The translations under genes and the position numbers were made by a program. The notes under the pieces are model-generated. The model saw only the letters and a list, made by a program, of their open reading frames with translations, searched no databases and was not told where the DNA came from. A stretch of 64,000 nt of DNA, from the NCBI GenBank assembly GCA_013397115.1, contig VWZW01001380.1:63066-127065 (forward strand), written 5' to 3'. This DNA is from Edolisoma coerulescens (Eukaryota; Chordata; Aves; Passeriformes; Campephagidae). The stretch's first letter is position 1; every line of letters begins with the position of its first letter. Positions 14,822 to 25,268 of this stretch are shown here, one piece after another.

Positions 14822-14965
14822 TACCTATTTTACAGATGATGAGGTGTGTGTGAGTAATACCTCACTGTACAGACAGGCTCACCAATACTTGTGTTGAGTA
14901 AGTGACTGTTCAGTTTGCTTTAAATGACTTGTTCAAGGTCAGTGACAAGCTGGGTTTTGAAGGTA
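14822..14965 (+). repeat. Possible ancient MIR/CORE-SINE-like fragment
   Basis: The order of words ATTTTACAGATGATGAGG, then TAAGTGACT, TGACTTGTTCAAGGTCA and GCTGGGTTTTGA follows the conserved 3' half of MIR elements (attttacagatgaggaaact ... aagtgacttgcccaaggtca ... gctgggattcga). Divergence is high and there is an internal insertion, so this is a pattern-based guess. Confidence 0.4.
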
Positions 14966-15919
14966 CATTTTCTGCATACCAGCACATTGGTTTGGCTCTT
15001 AGGCTCAATCACAGACTGTACTGTAGGGATGTGAGCTTTCCAGGGAATTTTCTAGTCTTTATTGCAGTGCTTTTAGAAAGATTGCCTGCATTTCGTGAGT
15101 CACTATTTGAAACTTGCCACTATCTCTGTAAATGATGAGGGAGAAAGATGTTAATTTAGAAGAAGAACTTGAGCAGCAAGCTTTGTGTCATTTATGACAT
15201 AATTATATGGAGTTCCATCTGAATGAGGCATAAGTAGTGGACCTGTTTGGGCTCAGCAGAGCCCTATCAATCTGCAGTTGGCTGGTCCATGCACACAGTG
15301 TCTCTGCCATATACCTCAGCAAGCAGTAGAGGGACTGCATTGTTACTTTTACCAGCACTACTGTACTGGATAGTGCTGTGTGTAATATAACAGCATTCCT
15401 GTGCATGTAGTTTCACTGCTAGTAGTCCACCTTTTACTTTAATTCTCAAGAAAGATGTGAAGGTTTCCAACAAAGTGACCAAGAACAGAGAAGAGTCTCT
15501 AATTCTTCTGGAGTTACAAAGGGTATGGCCATGAGTCAGGTGAGATGAAGTATAGTTTGAAAAGGAGTTCATCCTATTTATCATAGACAATTCTTCCTTC
15601 TTCAGAGCTTAGCGAACCAGAGGAATCAGCATCATTTTCCAGGCAAATGTAGAGAGAATATCTGACTTTTATAGTGTCTGATTTTGCATATCCTGTACGA
15701 TAGGGTTCATGCTAGTTGTGGAGATAAGCTCTGTGATTGCAGATAACATCATTTAGTGTTAGTAACTTTCTAAGTCCCTCTGGAATGATTAATCTTATAT
15801 GCTCATATGACAAAACATATGACAGGATTGAAGATCAGCCCAGTGAGACTTTTGTAACCTGATTCATTTTCCCTCTGGTTCAACACCTGCTTATGAGAGT
15901 GCTCCACCAAAGGGGTCTG

Positions 15920-15964
15920 CATGCAAACACATCCACAAGCACCCAGTAACATGGTGTTTGCATG
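15920..15964. repeat. Inverted repeat, 11-bp arms
   Basis: CATGCAAACAC at 15920-15930 is perfectly complementary to GTGTTTGCATG at 15954-15964, with a 23-base spacer. The left arm contains ATGCAAAC, one base from the POU/octamer word ATGCAAAT. It is intronic with no known role. Confidence 0.6.
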
Positions 15965-16421
15965 TGCATACCTCTGTGCATGCATTAGATAGCTCCAGAA
16001 AGCCCTTTTTATTTGCTTTATTGCATGGCCAGAATTCCTTTCTCTTTAACTTGACATGGATTAGCTCCTTTGATAAACAGGTGCCCTTCTCTCCTTCCAA
16101 AAGAGGTCAGGAATTTCAGCATCTCCTGACCTCCTCAAGTCAGTGTTCAAGGGCTAACCTGAATATAGAGCTGAGGATGGAACAGTTCTGCTGATTGCAG
16201 ATAATTCATTCAGGGAAAGGGACCCTCTCTGCCAGACATCTGTAGATGTAGGCAAATGTGCCAGAATTTATTTTGGAGGTAAGCCTGATGTTTATCTGCT
16301 CTTCAGGATTGTCTTCAAATCCTCCTTTCCAGAGAACTGGAGAAACTCCAATGCATTTTCATAATGAGGGCAGAGATACTACAGTACAGACACTGTGAAA
16401 ACATTGATAGAATGTGTGTGT

Positions 16422-16439
16422 GTTTGTTTTTAAACAAAC
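16422..16439. repeat. Inverted repeat GTTTGTTT-TT-AAACAAAC
   Basis: Two perfect 8-bp arms flank a two-base spacer, directly after a short GT run. Low-complexity composition could produce this by chance. Confidence 0.6.
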
Positions 16440-16673
16440 TTTCTCTGGATGTGCGCTCGAGTGGGGGCTCTCAGCTGTGCATCCACTTGTGCTGATGCTG
16501 CCAGCTTGGCCAGGCCTGTTCCCATGGCTCTTTGCCTGCATCCATCCCTTGGTGCCAAACGACATTCAGACCTTGGTATGGTCTTTCAGCATGCTTATTG
16601 AAATAGGATCACTTGCTGATACTCTCTCTGTTTCCCTGGCTAAATTTAGGACCTCAGTCAGTCCTATCTTGCT

Positions 16674-16770
16674 AAAAAGAAAAAAAAAAAAAACCCACAA
16701 AAAACCCCCAACAACAACAACAACAACCAACCAACCCACAAACAAGCAAAACAAACCAAAAAAACCTCCA
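16674..16770 (+). repeat. A/C-rich low-complexity tract with (CAA)n
   Basis: A long A run is followed by CCCAC/AAAC words, about six CAA units (16710-16727) and further CCAA/AAAC words. It is open in one frame only because of its composition. It may be the decayed tail of a retroelement or a simple microsatellite; no flanking element body was recognised. Confidence 0.85.
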
Positions 16771-16980
16771 CTTCAAAAAGCAACCATACAAATATCATTG
16801 GCTTATCTCAGTGACAACAACTGATACTATCCTGAACATCACTTGAACATGAAGACCCCAGGTTGAGACTTTTGTGTTTAGTTTCTCACCCTTTCTGTAA
16901 CAATCTGCAACACACACAATATCTTTGTTGCCTTTATTTGAACATTATCAAGGAATTTTATTCCGTGGAATATTTGTTGA

Positions 16981-17056
16981 GCTACTGAAGGATATGTATA
17001 TGTTTGTGTATATCTAAGACTACTGAAGGGTGTGTACACATTTGTGTATTTATAAA
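16981..17056 (+). repeat. Imperfect tandem duplication, 38-bp unit, two copies
   Basis: The segment starting GCTACTGAAGGATATGTATA at 16981 recurs from 17019 as ACTACTGAAGGGTGTGTACA. Each continues with TGTTTGTGTAT or ATTTGTGTATT. The spacing is 38 bases and most positions agree. Confidence 0.7.
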
Positions 17057-18403
17057 AGGTAAAACAGATGAATACTCTTCCCTGTGCTAGAGAGGCACTG
17101 CAGCAAACACATTTTCTGTCCTCTGCAGACAGCTGCATGTTGCACTGCTAAAGAGGAAAGGTCATGTGTTGTCATTGAATTTCAGAGGAATGCTCTAGAA
17201 ATATTGAATTGGAAAATTCAGTGAGTTTTCCTGTTAGCAGTATGAACTATGAGGAACATCTGCATGGCATCCCAGTTTTGCACAATACTTTGGCTTTCAG
17301 TTTTTGATCCTGCAGAGCTGCAGCAAGACCTCAGAGCTGTTATTGTGTTGATGGTCTTCAGTAGATTGTTGACATGAGTTTGTATAAAATGACCCATGGA
17401 AACGGTGTTCCTGGGTTGGTCCTTGTATGGCCGGTGGAACAGGGATCAAGGAGGTACTTTAAGCAATTTCTTTTTCTTAATCTGTGATTAGATGCTTGAT
17501 TGCAATATGTCCTTTGATTATGACATTTATACTCTTCCTGCCTGCCTCTGGTTTGTCCTGAGATGACTGAGCCATCCTGCTTTAGTGAAGTTTCTGGACA
17601 CTTCTCAGTGTGTACTTCTTAGCTTCTCCAATGCTGAGTGCTCTTGGAAGGCAGAGAGCAGAGCAGTCCCACTGAAACCTTGCACTCCAGAGTGGGATTT
17701 TTGAGAGGGAAAGATGGGAGGATGGGGTATTTATGACATCTACACAGGTGGAATGGAGCACCAAATCAGTGCCTCCCAGGTCCTCCTTGAAAAGCACTGA
17801 GAAGGAACAGGATCTGTTATTCTAGCCAGTATGTTAGAAAGGATAGTTTTGAATGACTTGCAGCCCCAGAACAAGTTTGTGATTGGCAAAACAGAACTCT
17901 TCGATTTCTCCTTTGCCCACCAGAATTCCTGGGGCTTTTTGTACACAAGTCAGGGGATACTGATGCCCTGGAGCTCAGTGCCCCTGTCAGGTGTCAGCAT
18001 ACTTGGAGAATGAAGACTGCTGGGGGGTGTCTAATAGCTTGAATTACTTTGCAGGAAAACAAGATCTGGGGGTTTTGTCTTCAAAAAAGCACAGTGTAAT
18101 TTGTTGCCCTGAACCATTCATGTCACCTAGACTGGCAGTAGAGTAGCACAGCAGCTGAGAGATTCAGCAGATAAAATATTCATGTTTTGTGTAAGCTGCT
18201 AGCCTTATGCTGGAACAAGAAAATTTACTGGCTTTCCTTTCCATGTGCATTTCTGCCAAATATTCATTCTTTCCACTGTACGTTGTGTTTTCATAATGGG
18301 CTCGGAGCGTGCTGTGACGGAGGCTGTGTTTTGCTGCAGTTCTGTGCCTTGGAACAGGAGTCTCTCCCTGTAACCCAGCACACCTATTTCATCTGTTTTG
18401 CAG

Positions 18404-18494
18404 TCTGGAGGCTGCCAGCATCGGATTCATCATCATCATAGACAGACGACGGGACAAATGGAGCGCAGTCAAGGCATCCCTGACACGAATAGCA
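18404..18494 (+). CDS. MCF2L2: MCF2L2 exon c (CRAL-TRIO domain)
   Basis: 91 bp: one base completing the Ser codon, then 30 codons ending in phase 0. It reads LEAASIGFIIIIDRRRDKWS and continues AVKASLTRIA. The hydrophobic strand followed by IDRRRDKW is the central beta-strand/turn of the family's Sec14-like fold. The acceptor is TTTTGCAG and the donor GCA|GTAAGT. Confidence 0.97.
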
Positions 18495-19700
18495 GTAAGT
18501 GCTTGCTTTTGTTATTTATCTTCTAGAAATTAAAATTATCTGCTGAGCCTTCAGCACACGATACAGCCTCCTGTGCTCATTTTAAGCTCCCATTTTCTGG
18601 CTGTGGATGCAGATTCGTCCCTGCCCTGCAGCTCGTAAGTGTTAAATAAGAGAGGGAGGAAGCTGCAGAAACAAATTACATAGTATTGTTTACTGCTGAA
18701 TTAGGACAAATTCCTTATTTTCTGGGTTGACTGCAATATAAATTCTAGTAATTTGAAGTTGGTTCCTAGAGGAGTATAGGAGGTACCCCTTCTGTGCCCT
18801 GAGGAGGGATGACGTAGCCTGCTTATGAAAGAAATAGATCCCAAGGGATTTATGTTTGCATGGTAGTAAATGATCTCTGTCAGAAGCTCTTAATAGCTTA
18901 TTATATCTCATTTCTGAAAGTCAGAGCTGGGCACTGATTTTCAGCGCTAAGAACAGCAGCTGCTTTTATACATCTCTCACTAGGAACATTTACTGTGTGA
19001 GGACCAAGCACTTACACACAGAGGTGTAAGATGGAGGGATGACAAAGGCAACTTTAAGTTCTTTCAAGGTATTTAGACAGAAATGGTTTTCATTCTCAGG
19101 CTTTTTTGCTGCTCTCTTCAAGAAATTGTTCTTTTTTTATGCTTGATGATCTCAGAGGAGTGTGAGAGATGTAGGCTGGGTGTTGCAGGCAGGGCCATGT
19201 CTGATGAACGTATTGAGAGCCTGTGTGTATGTAAAAATATATGAGGTTAAAAAGATTCAAAACCCTTTGCAGAGTGAATAGGTAGGTCAGCCTGGGGAAT
19301 CCATCTGTGCCACCAGCTTCCTTCATGTCCAACGTGGGCAGCCAGCTTTGCCCTCTAGTGGCTGCAGCCTAAAAAATGGGAAAACCTCTGGTGTGGTGGT
19401 GCAAATGGGGCTTGGTGGGGTTCGGATCTGGGGGAGGAAGGTACTTGTCAGGAGCTTTGGATACATCTGTACCAGAAAAAAATGTGTGGCTGAGCAGTAA
19501 AATCCATGGGTCAGTCTTCCTGTTGGCTTCGGAGATAGTGACAACGAGCACATGCTGAATGGGCCAGCTGATAGAATGAGCAGCTGGACTGAGCAGGATT
19601 CACTAAATCCTACCTGCTTTGCCCTGCTGAGGAAACACTTGGCTGAAAATTCGCTTGTAAGATAGAAATGTGCCCTCTAAGAATTCTGTATTTCTTGCAG
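18495..19700 (+). other. MCF2L2 intron (1.2 kb)
   Basis: Nothing coding or repetitive was recognised in this intron. Confidence 0.7.
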
Positions 19701-19820
19701 GGAGCATTTCCAGGAAACCTGCAGCTGGTGTTTGTCCTGAGACCCTCCCGCTTTATCCAAAGGGCAATCGCTGACATTGGCATTAAACTCTATCGAGATG
19801 ACTTTAAAATGAAGGTACCG
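19701..19820 (+). CDS. MCF2L2: MCF2L2 exon d (CRAL-TRIO domain)
   Basis: 120 bp, exactly 40 codons, phase 0 at both ends. It reads GAFPGNLQLVFVLRPSRFIQ and continues RAIADIGIKLYRDDFKMKVP. FPGNLQLV-x-VLRP is a diagnostic MCF2-family motif, and RPSRFIQR is closer to recalled MCF2L2 than to MCF2L (RPTGFFQR). The acceptor is TTCTTGCAG and the donor CCG|GTAAGC. Confidence 0.97.
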
Positions 19821-22800
19821 GTAAGCATGCAGTTTTTTGTCCATGCATTTTCTTTATCTCCATATCAGCAGTTCTGGGGTGTCAGCAATTTCTCATAACC
19901 CAGGATTGCAAGTGGCAACTGGGGCCTTTCATCGGGGTCTGTGTGGTGATGCCAGGATTAATTAGCAGTGGATGGTTCACAGTATTTAATGAACACGTTC
20001 CTATGCCCAGTCTAGCTATAAAATGTGACTCAGTTTTTAAGTACTGACATTTTATCTCAGTGGAGAAATTCCCCTTGTGTAGGCAGAGATAGATTCCCAC
20101 TCCAGTGACAAGTATTCAGGACTACAGAGCAGCAAAAGCCTAGGGCTGAATTCTGCACTATTTGATGGGTTATCCATGGGAGTGCTGACTGTCCCTGTAA
20201 CATTGGTTATTCTGAATGTCTTTTATGATTCCCATGCCCTCAAGATTCAGAGTTTGTTTTTTACTTCTTTTTATATGCACTTGGCATATGCTGTAGGTTG
20301 ATGAGACTGTGATTTGAAGAAGGTTATCAATCCTGAAAGAGTTTGAGATTATTCTATGAGAGGTCTTTTAGGAGTTGTTTGTAGCTGCATGTTTACATGT
20401 GGTGTCAACAATTTTTAAGTTTTATAAATAAACTTGAATTATCATTATTGATGATATTTCATCCTGGATCAGACTCATGCTGTGTTCCACAGTGACTTTA
20501 CTGGAGGGGTTTCAGATGACTGTTTTGGATTTTGTTTGTGGGTTTATATTGTTTTGCAAAATATTTATGGCCCTCCTCCAACGAATTCTAGCTCTCAATA
20601 CTCAGGTTTGAAGTTCAGGTGTTTAAAACACTTTCTGCTTCTCCTGAAGTGAGAGACAGCATCTGTTTATTACAGTGCATACAGAAAAGGAGCCATGAAC
20701 ATACATTTGGTTACTGTGGTTAAATTGTAACATTTACTGTCTTTTGGTAAGGGTGGCTTTTTGGTAAACTGGAAAATTAATGAAAAAAATTATGTTTGAG
20801 TACAAACCAAAATTTTTTATAGTACTTAAAAGAATGGATGTACCAAATTTAATATGCCATGATCTGTTACTATAGCAACCATTGTATCAGTGACTGCAGC
20901 CCGGAAAGGGACAACTTCATCAAGGACTGGCATTTTCCACCAATTCAGCATTTCCTATACTTTTAGCAATTTATTTGACGTCAGAGTTGCGTTTCAAAAC
21001 TTGGAAGGGATTAAAGTTGGAAGGGAGGTTAGTTCTAGGCAGGGGTCACGCACTGCATTAAGTGTGAAATGGTAACTTATCTTGCTTACAGGCAGGAAAA
21101 TCAAGATATCAGTTTAGTTTGGGGTCATCTTGGATATTTTGAGCCATCCTGGGTATATCCAGAGAGCTCTTAGAGAGAAGCCTTACAAAAACTAAGAGCA
21201 TGACATGCTTGCTGGACCCGCCTGCCTCCTGCCCAGATACCTGCAGACAGCCTGTCAGATTTATACACAGGCTGCCCACGTATTCCTGATGCTAGTCTAA
21301 GTTGCTTAGGGTTGTACTACAGGTGTTCTAAGTTCCTGGGATCTGTCATGCTCTCTGGAGGGGCTTTTCTCCTGTGTTGCAGCCCATCCTAAAAATACCT
21401 TCTGGGCATGTCCTTGTATACCCCAGTTTCAGAGTGGGGAAGTAACTGAAAACGATGTCTGTTTGTCCTCCTTGAAAACAGCATCCTAAATGCCAAACAT
21501 AAGAACAGGACTAGAGAGTTCTTGACCCATTGGAGATGTCCTTACTCAAGGAATTAGGGATCAGTACTTATCTTCAATATCACCATGGTCTTCTGAATTT
21601 TTTCAGGTTGTTTGTTCGTGTTGTGTGTTTGGCACTATGACAACATTCATGTCATAACTGGGCCATGAATGGGTGGCATTTCCTATCACGGCTGTGAGTC
21701 AGGACCAAGACATGAGCATTCAAAAGGAGCTCCAGGAATATTATGTGCATTTGTTAAGGAAACATTTGTTTAACAGTTTATTTGAGCTATTAGACTGTAA
21801 ATATGTTCAGTAAAATAGATTTCCTGGGTTAAACCAACACTGGAATTAGTAGAAGTCAGAAGATCAAGCAGGAGCTGGAAATAAAGGCTGAAATAACCAA
21901 CCAGACACGAAAAGGAAATGCAGGATTTATATCACATTGACATACCGATGTGGGTAATAAAACCTCGTAAGGTATATCACTATTGGGATAGTGATTTGAT
22001 TCAATATCATTAACGAGGATCAAGATATAGAAATATTGGAGACACAGCAGGGTTCTTTTGAGATTGAAATCTGTGAATTCAAAAGAAGCACCCAGAGATG
22101 TACCCAAGGAACCTTCCATCATAGGAAATGAATTAAAGCATCTTCAGAACATACATAAGAGGCTGAACAATCTGTCCATAGCAGGGACTTCCTTGAGCTT
22201 TGTAGGCTGTGACTTTTTTTTGACAGCCTAACCCATCAAGAAGCGCTCCCCCCACAGCTCCATGTTCCACACTGACCCTTCTCTTCTAAGCTGCTTCTCC
22301 CTGGCACTCTCCAGCTGACTGACTGTGGCTGTCTTCCCTCTGGCAAGCAGAGTGGGAGATGCTAATGATCTCTTAGATTGGTTTCTTAGATGGATGCTGG
22401 ATTGCTCGTGGGCTTTCTCCTGCAGAAGTGCCTGCATGATGAGGACCGATGCCCTGTTGGGTAGCACTGTAGCTGGTAATATTAATAAGTTTGCTTTGTG
22501 GCTCATGCTGAGCATACCAGGTTAAAGCAAATATAAAATTCTTCCTAAAAGAAAACTGCGTGACAGTGTTCCTCTGTAGTTTCAGAGAGGTATGAAGTAT
22601 CAGAAGATTTCCAACTTGTCAGCAACATCTCTGATGGGGAAGAGCTACAAAGCAGTTAAGACTCACTTTTTCAAATGTGATTTCCAATTCAGAATTAGAG
22701 CATAGACTTCATGTCCCAGTCTGAGGCCTTTCCAAGATGATGCAGCTTTTTGAGTTTTCTGGCTTTGATCATAATAGAACAATGTTTCATAACACATTCA

Positions 22801-22834
22801 GGGAACAGTTTTTCCTCTAACTTTGGCTGAGATA

Positions 22835-22905
22835 CTGAGCTCTCTTTGCCTCAGTTTCTTCACCAAAAAGATCTCCTGGTTTCTGTGTTTAAAGACAGGG
22901 CTCAA
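22835..22905 (-). repeat. Possible MIR-like SINE fragment, reverse orientation
   Basis: TTTGCCTCAGTTTCTTCACC followed by AAAAAGATCTCCTGGTT resembles the reverse complement of the MIR word for 'acagatgaggaaactgaggca'. It is short and diverged; a chance match is possible. Confidence 0.3.
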
Positions 22906-23089
22906 GGAGAAGATGAACTGCTGGAATTGAAAAAGAATAGAGTGAGGGCCTGCTGGAAAATATTCAGCCTGTACAGGTCCCTGGGGCCAGATGTACCCTC
23001 CACTGTATTCTTGTGCCAAGTTAGGTCAAAGTCTGGATGGATAGACAACTACATATGGATTTAAAAACTAGTTTCATGATGGGTTAGGA

Positions 23090-24149
23090 GGGTGATGGTA
23101 ACGGGTGATACTCTACCTGGAAGTGGGCAACAAGTGGAGTGTTATAGTGATACCTGCTGGGACATGACCTGTTGGATGTCTTCATCAGTGACATGGAAGA
23201 GGCAACAGGCTGCACTGCCATCAAGTGTGCAGATGACACTAAACCAGGAGGAGCAGGTTGTATACTCCAAGACAGGGCCACTAGAACAGAAACTCAAGGA
23301 ATGGGCTGGCCAGCATATTGTGTTATATATATACAAGGGACAAAGCAAAGTCCTGTGACTGGGAAAGACTTTCCTTCTAAAAGGGTTTTCTTCCTCGAGA
23401 AAGAGCCCATGTTCTTCCCTTCCAACAACACAACAGTTGTGTTGTTGACAACAATTCCCTGTAGCCTGACTATCTGGGGAGCATCTCTGTGGAAAAGGAC
23501 CTGGTAGACAGCAAGCTGTACATGAGCAGCAAAGGAAGCTATCAGCATCCTGCATCAACAGGAGCAGTATGAACAGGAGCATAGCCAACAGGCTGAGACA
23601 AGCACTTATCCTCCTTTACTTGGCTCTAATTAAATCACATTGAGAGTACCCTGTTGAGTTTTGATTCCCCAGTACAAGAGAAATACTAAACTGGAGTGAG
23701 GGCAACAGAGAGCCAAGAAGAAGGTCAGGCTTGGAGCATGTGTACTGTAAGAAGATGCTGAGGGGACTGGGCTTGTCTAACATGGAGAAGGGAAGGCTTA
23801 TGACAGTTAATATGACATAGCAGCAGCTTTCCAGTTCCTCCAGGCAGGTTACTGGGCACTGCAGCCAGCTCATGTGTGATGGTAGGGCAAGAAATAACTG
23901 GCGTAAAGTGAAACAAGGGCAGTTCTGACTTGATAAAAGGAAGAACTTTTTCACCACAAAGACAGTCAGACAGCAGACCAGACTGCCCAAAGAGGTTGTA
24001 CAATCTCAATCCTTGGATATTTTTAAGTCTCAGGTGGGTAAAGCCCTGAGCAACCTGGCTTGATCTCACAGCTGACACAGCTTTGAGAAAAAAGTTGGAC
24101 TAGAGATCTGGGGTTCCTGCCAACATGAGTTATTCTAGAAAGATTCTGT
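23090..24149 (+). mobile_element. CR1-type LINE, 5'-truncated and decayed 3' part
   Basis: The left part encodes FISDMEEATG...CADDTK, matching the CR1 reverse-transcriptase stretch around the catalytic A/YADD box (here CADD). The right part carries the standard CR1 3' order: CTGTGGAAAAGGACCTGG, GGCAACAGAGAGCCAAGAAG, GAAGAACTTTTTCACCACAA, AGAGGTTGTACAATCTC, CCCTGAGCAACCTGGCTTGA, then a degraded TTATTCTAGAAAGATTCTGT tail. Frames are broken, so it is a dead copy. The left boundary is approximate. An insert of about 90 bp without CR1 similarity sits near 23,360-23,455. Confidence 0.9.
23423..23447. repeat. 25-bp perfect palindrome inside the CR1 fragment
   Basis: CAACAACACAAC at 23423-23434 is perfectly complementary to GTTGTGTTGTTG at 23436-23447, around a single central A. 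It lies in a short segment that does not match the surrounding CR1 order. Confidence 0.85.
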
Positions 24150-25151
24150 AACAAAGATGAGCTAAAAACCTGTTCAGGTTTGTTCTCCTGGCTTTTCTTA
24201 GAGCACTATTAGGCTAGAATATACATCCTCTTATCTCCATACATCTGCACTCCTCTCATTGTCCACAATGTTTGCCAGTGTGCTTACCATGCTCCATTGG
24301 AGCCTGCTGACATGCAGAGCCACTTAACCTTTCTTTAAATAGAGTCAAGTAACACATTTGATGTATTTCTGACATTTATTTATTTAAAATTTTTAATCAT
24401 TTGTGCCCAACGTTTTGTTCTTCTGTTGCTGAAATCATAGCATATCTTCTAGCTGTTGGAACAAAAATAAATGTGTATTACTTGTGTAACCACTTGTGTT
24501 AACAAATTTGCAGTGGTTGCCAAAAGGCAATGCTGCTTATCTGAAGCTGAACTCAAATCTTGTTTGGCTCTCTTCGAGCAGGTCTAGTGGTAAGGAGATT
24601 CTGAAGTAAAAAAATGGATCTAGATTTATCTCTTCTTTCTCTTCCATTATGATTTTAAATGGAAAAATGACAGTGAATTCAGTGAATATACGGTGCCAAA
24701 AAAATCAGAAACCTGAAAGAAAAATCTTATTCTCAATGATTTCATTTCAGCACTTCCCTGAATCAAGTGGTTGGTGTTGAGGAAGCTGTTTAACTAGCCT
24801 GTGCCTCCATTTCTCTTTAAATAGAAGTTATCTAGAGAATAAATTATTTTATGGGAATTTGTGTGAACATTATCAATACCATACTTTTGCTCTTGATCTG
24901 CATGCAAAATGACTGAGGGGGGTAAGATGATGTCAAACCAAGGTTAGTTCAGGAATATCTATGTCCACACTGAGAAGGCAAAATCTAGAGAAAATAAACT
25001 GTGGCCATGGCATGAGCAAATACAAAATGAGAACTGATGGCCTCTGGTGGAACTGCAGTGATCATATATGTTAAGGGAAACCCAGATCCTAGGGACAATG
25101 ATTGAAAGGCTCGTTATTTCTCTCAGTCCAGTGTGTTTGGATTCGTTTCAG

Positions 25152-25268
25152 ATCATCATGTTAAATTCTGTCTCTGATCTGCATGGCTACATTGACAAAA
25201 GCCAGCTGACCCGGGAGCTGGGAGGAACCCTGGAGTACGGCCACAGCCAGTGGATCCATCACCGAACT
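25152..25268 (+). CDS. MCF2L2: MCF2L2 exon e (end of CRAL-TRIO domain)
   Basis: 117 bp, 39 codons, phase 0 at both ends. It reads IIMLNSVSDLHGYIDKSQLT and continues RELGGTLEYGHSQWIHHRT. The LHGYI-x-x-x-QLT-x-ELGGTL-x-Y motif is the C-terminal signature of CRAL-TRIO/Sec14 domains in this family. The acceptor is CGTTTCAG and the donor ACT|GTGAGT. Confidence 0.98.

Larger units (their letters stand above)
13324..18403 (+). other. MCF2L2 intron (5.1 kb)
   Basis: No coding exon recognised. It contains a possible MIR-like relic (14.82-14.97 kb), two perfect inverted repeats (15.92-15.96 and 16.42-16.44 kb), an A/C-rich tract (16.67-16.77 kb) and an imperfect 38-bp tandem duplication (16.98-17.06 kb), each listed separately. 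Confidence 0.7.
19821..25151 (+). other. MCF2L2 intron (5.3 kb) with a CR1 LINE fragment
   Basis: No exon recognised. It holds the larger CR1 fragment (about 23.09-24.15 kb), an embedded 25-bp palindrome and a possible antisense MIR-like relic near 22.84 kb. Confidence 0.75.

Noticed and set aside
16414..16824. 136-codon plus-strand ORF ending in Lys/Pro/Thr/Asn-rich repeats
   Set aside because: The C-terminal half is translation of the A/C-rich tract; the N-terminal half has no homology.
23142..23588. 148-codon minus-strand ORF and overlapping plus-strand ORFs
   Set aside because: They lie on or opposite the decayed CR1 element. The minus-strand reading is antisense to CR1 and has no meaning; only the short RT remnant on the plus strand matches the element.
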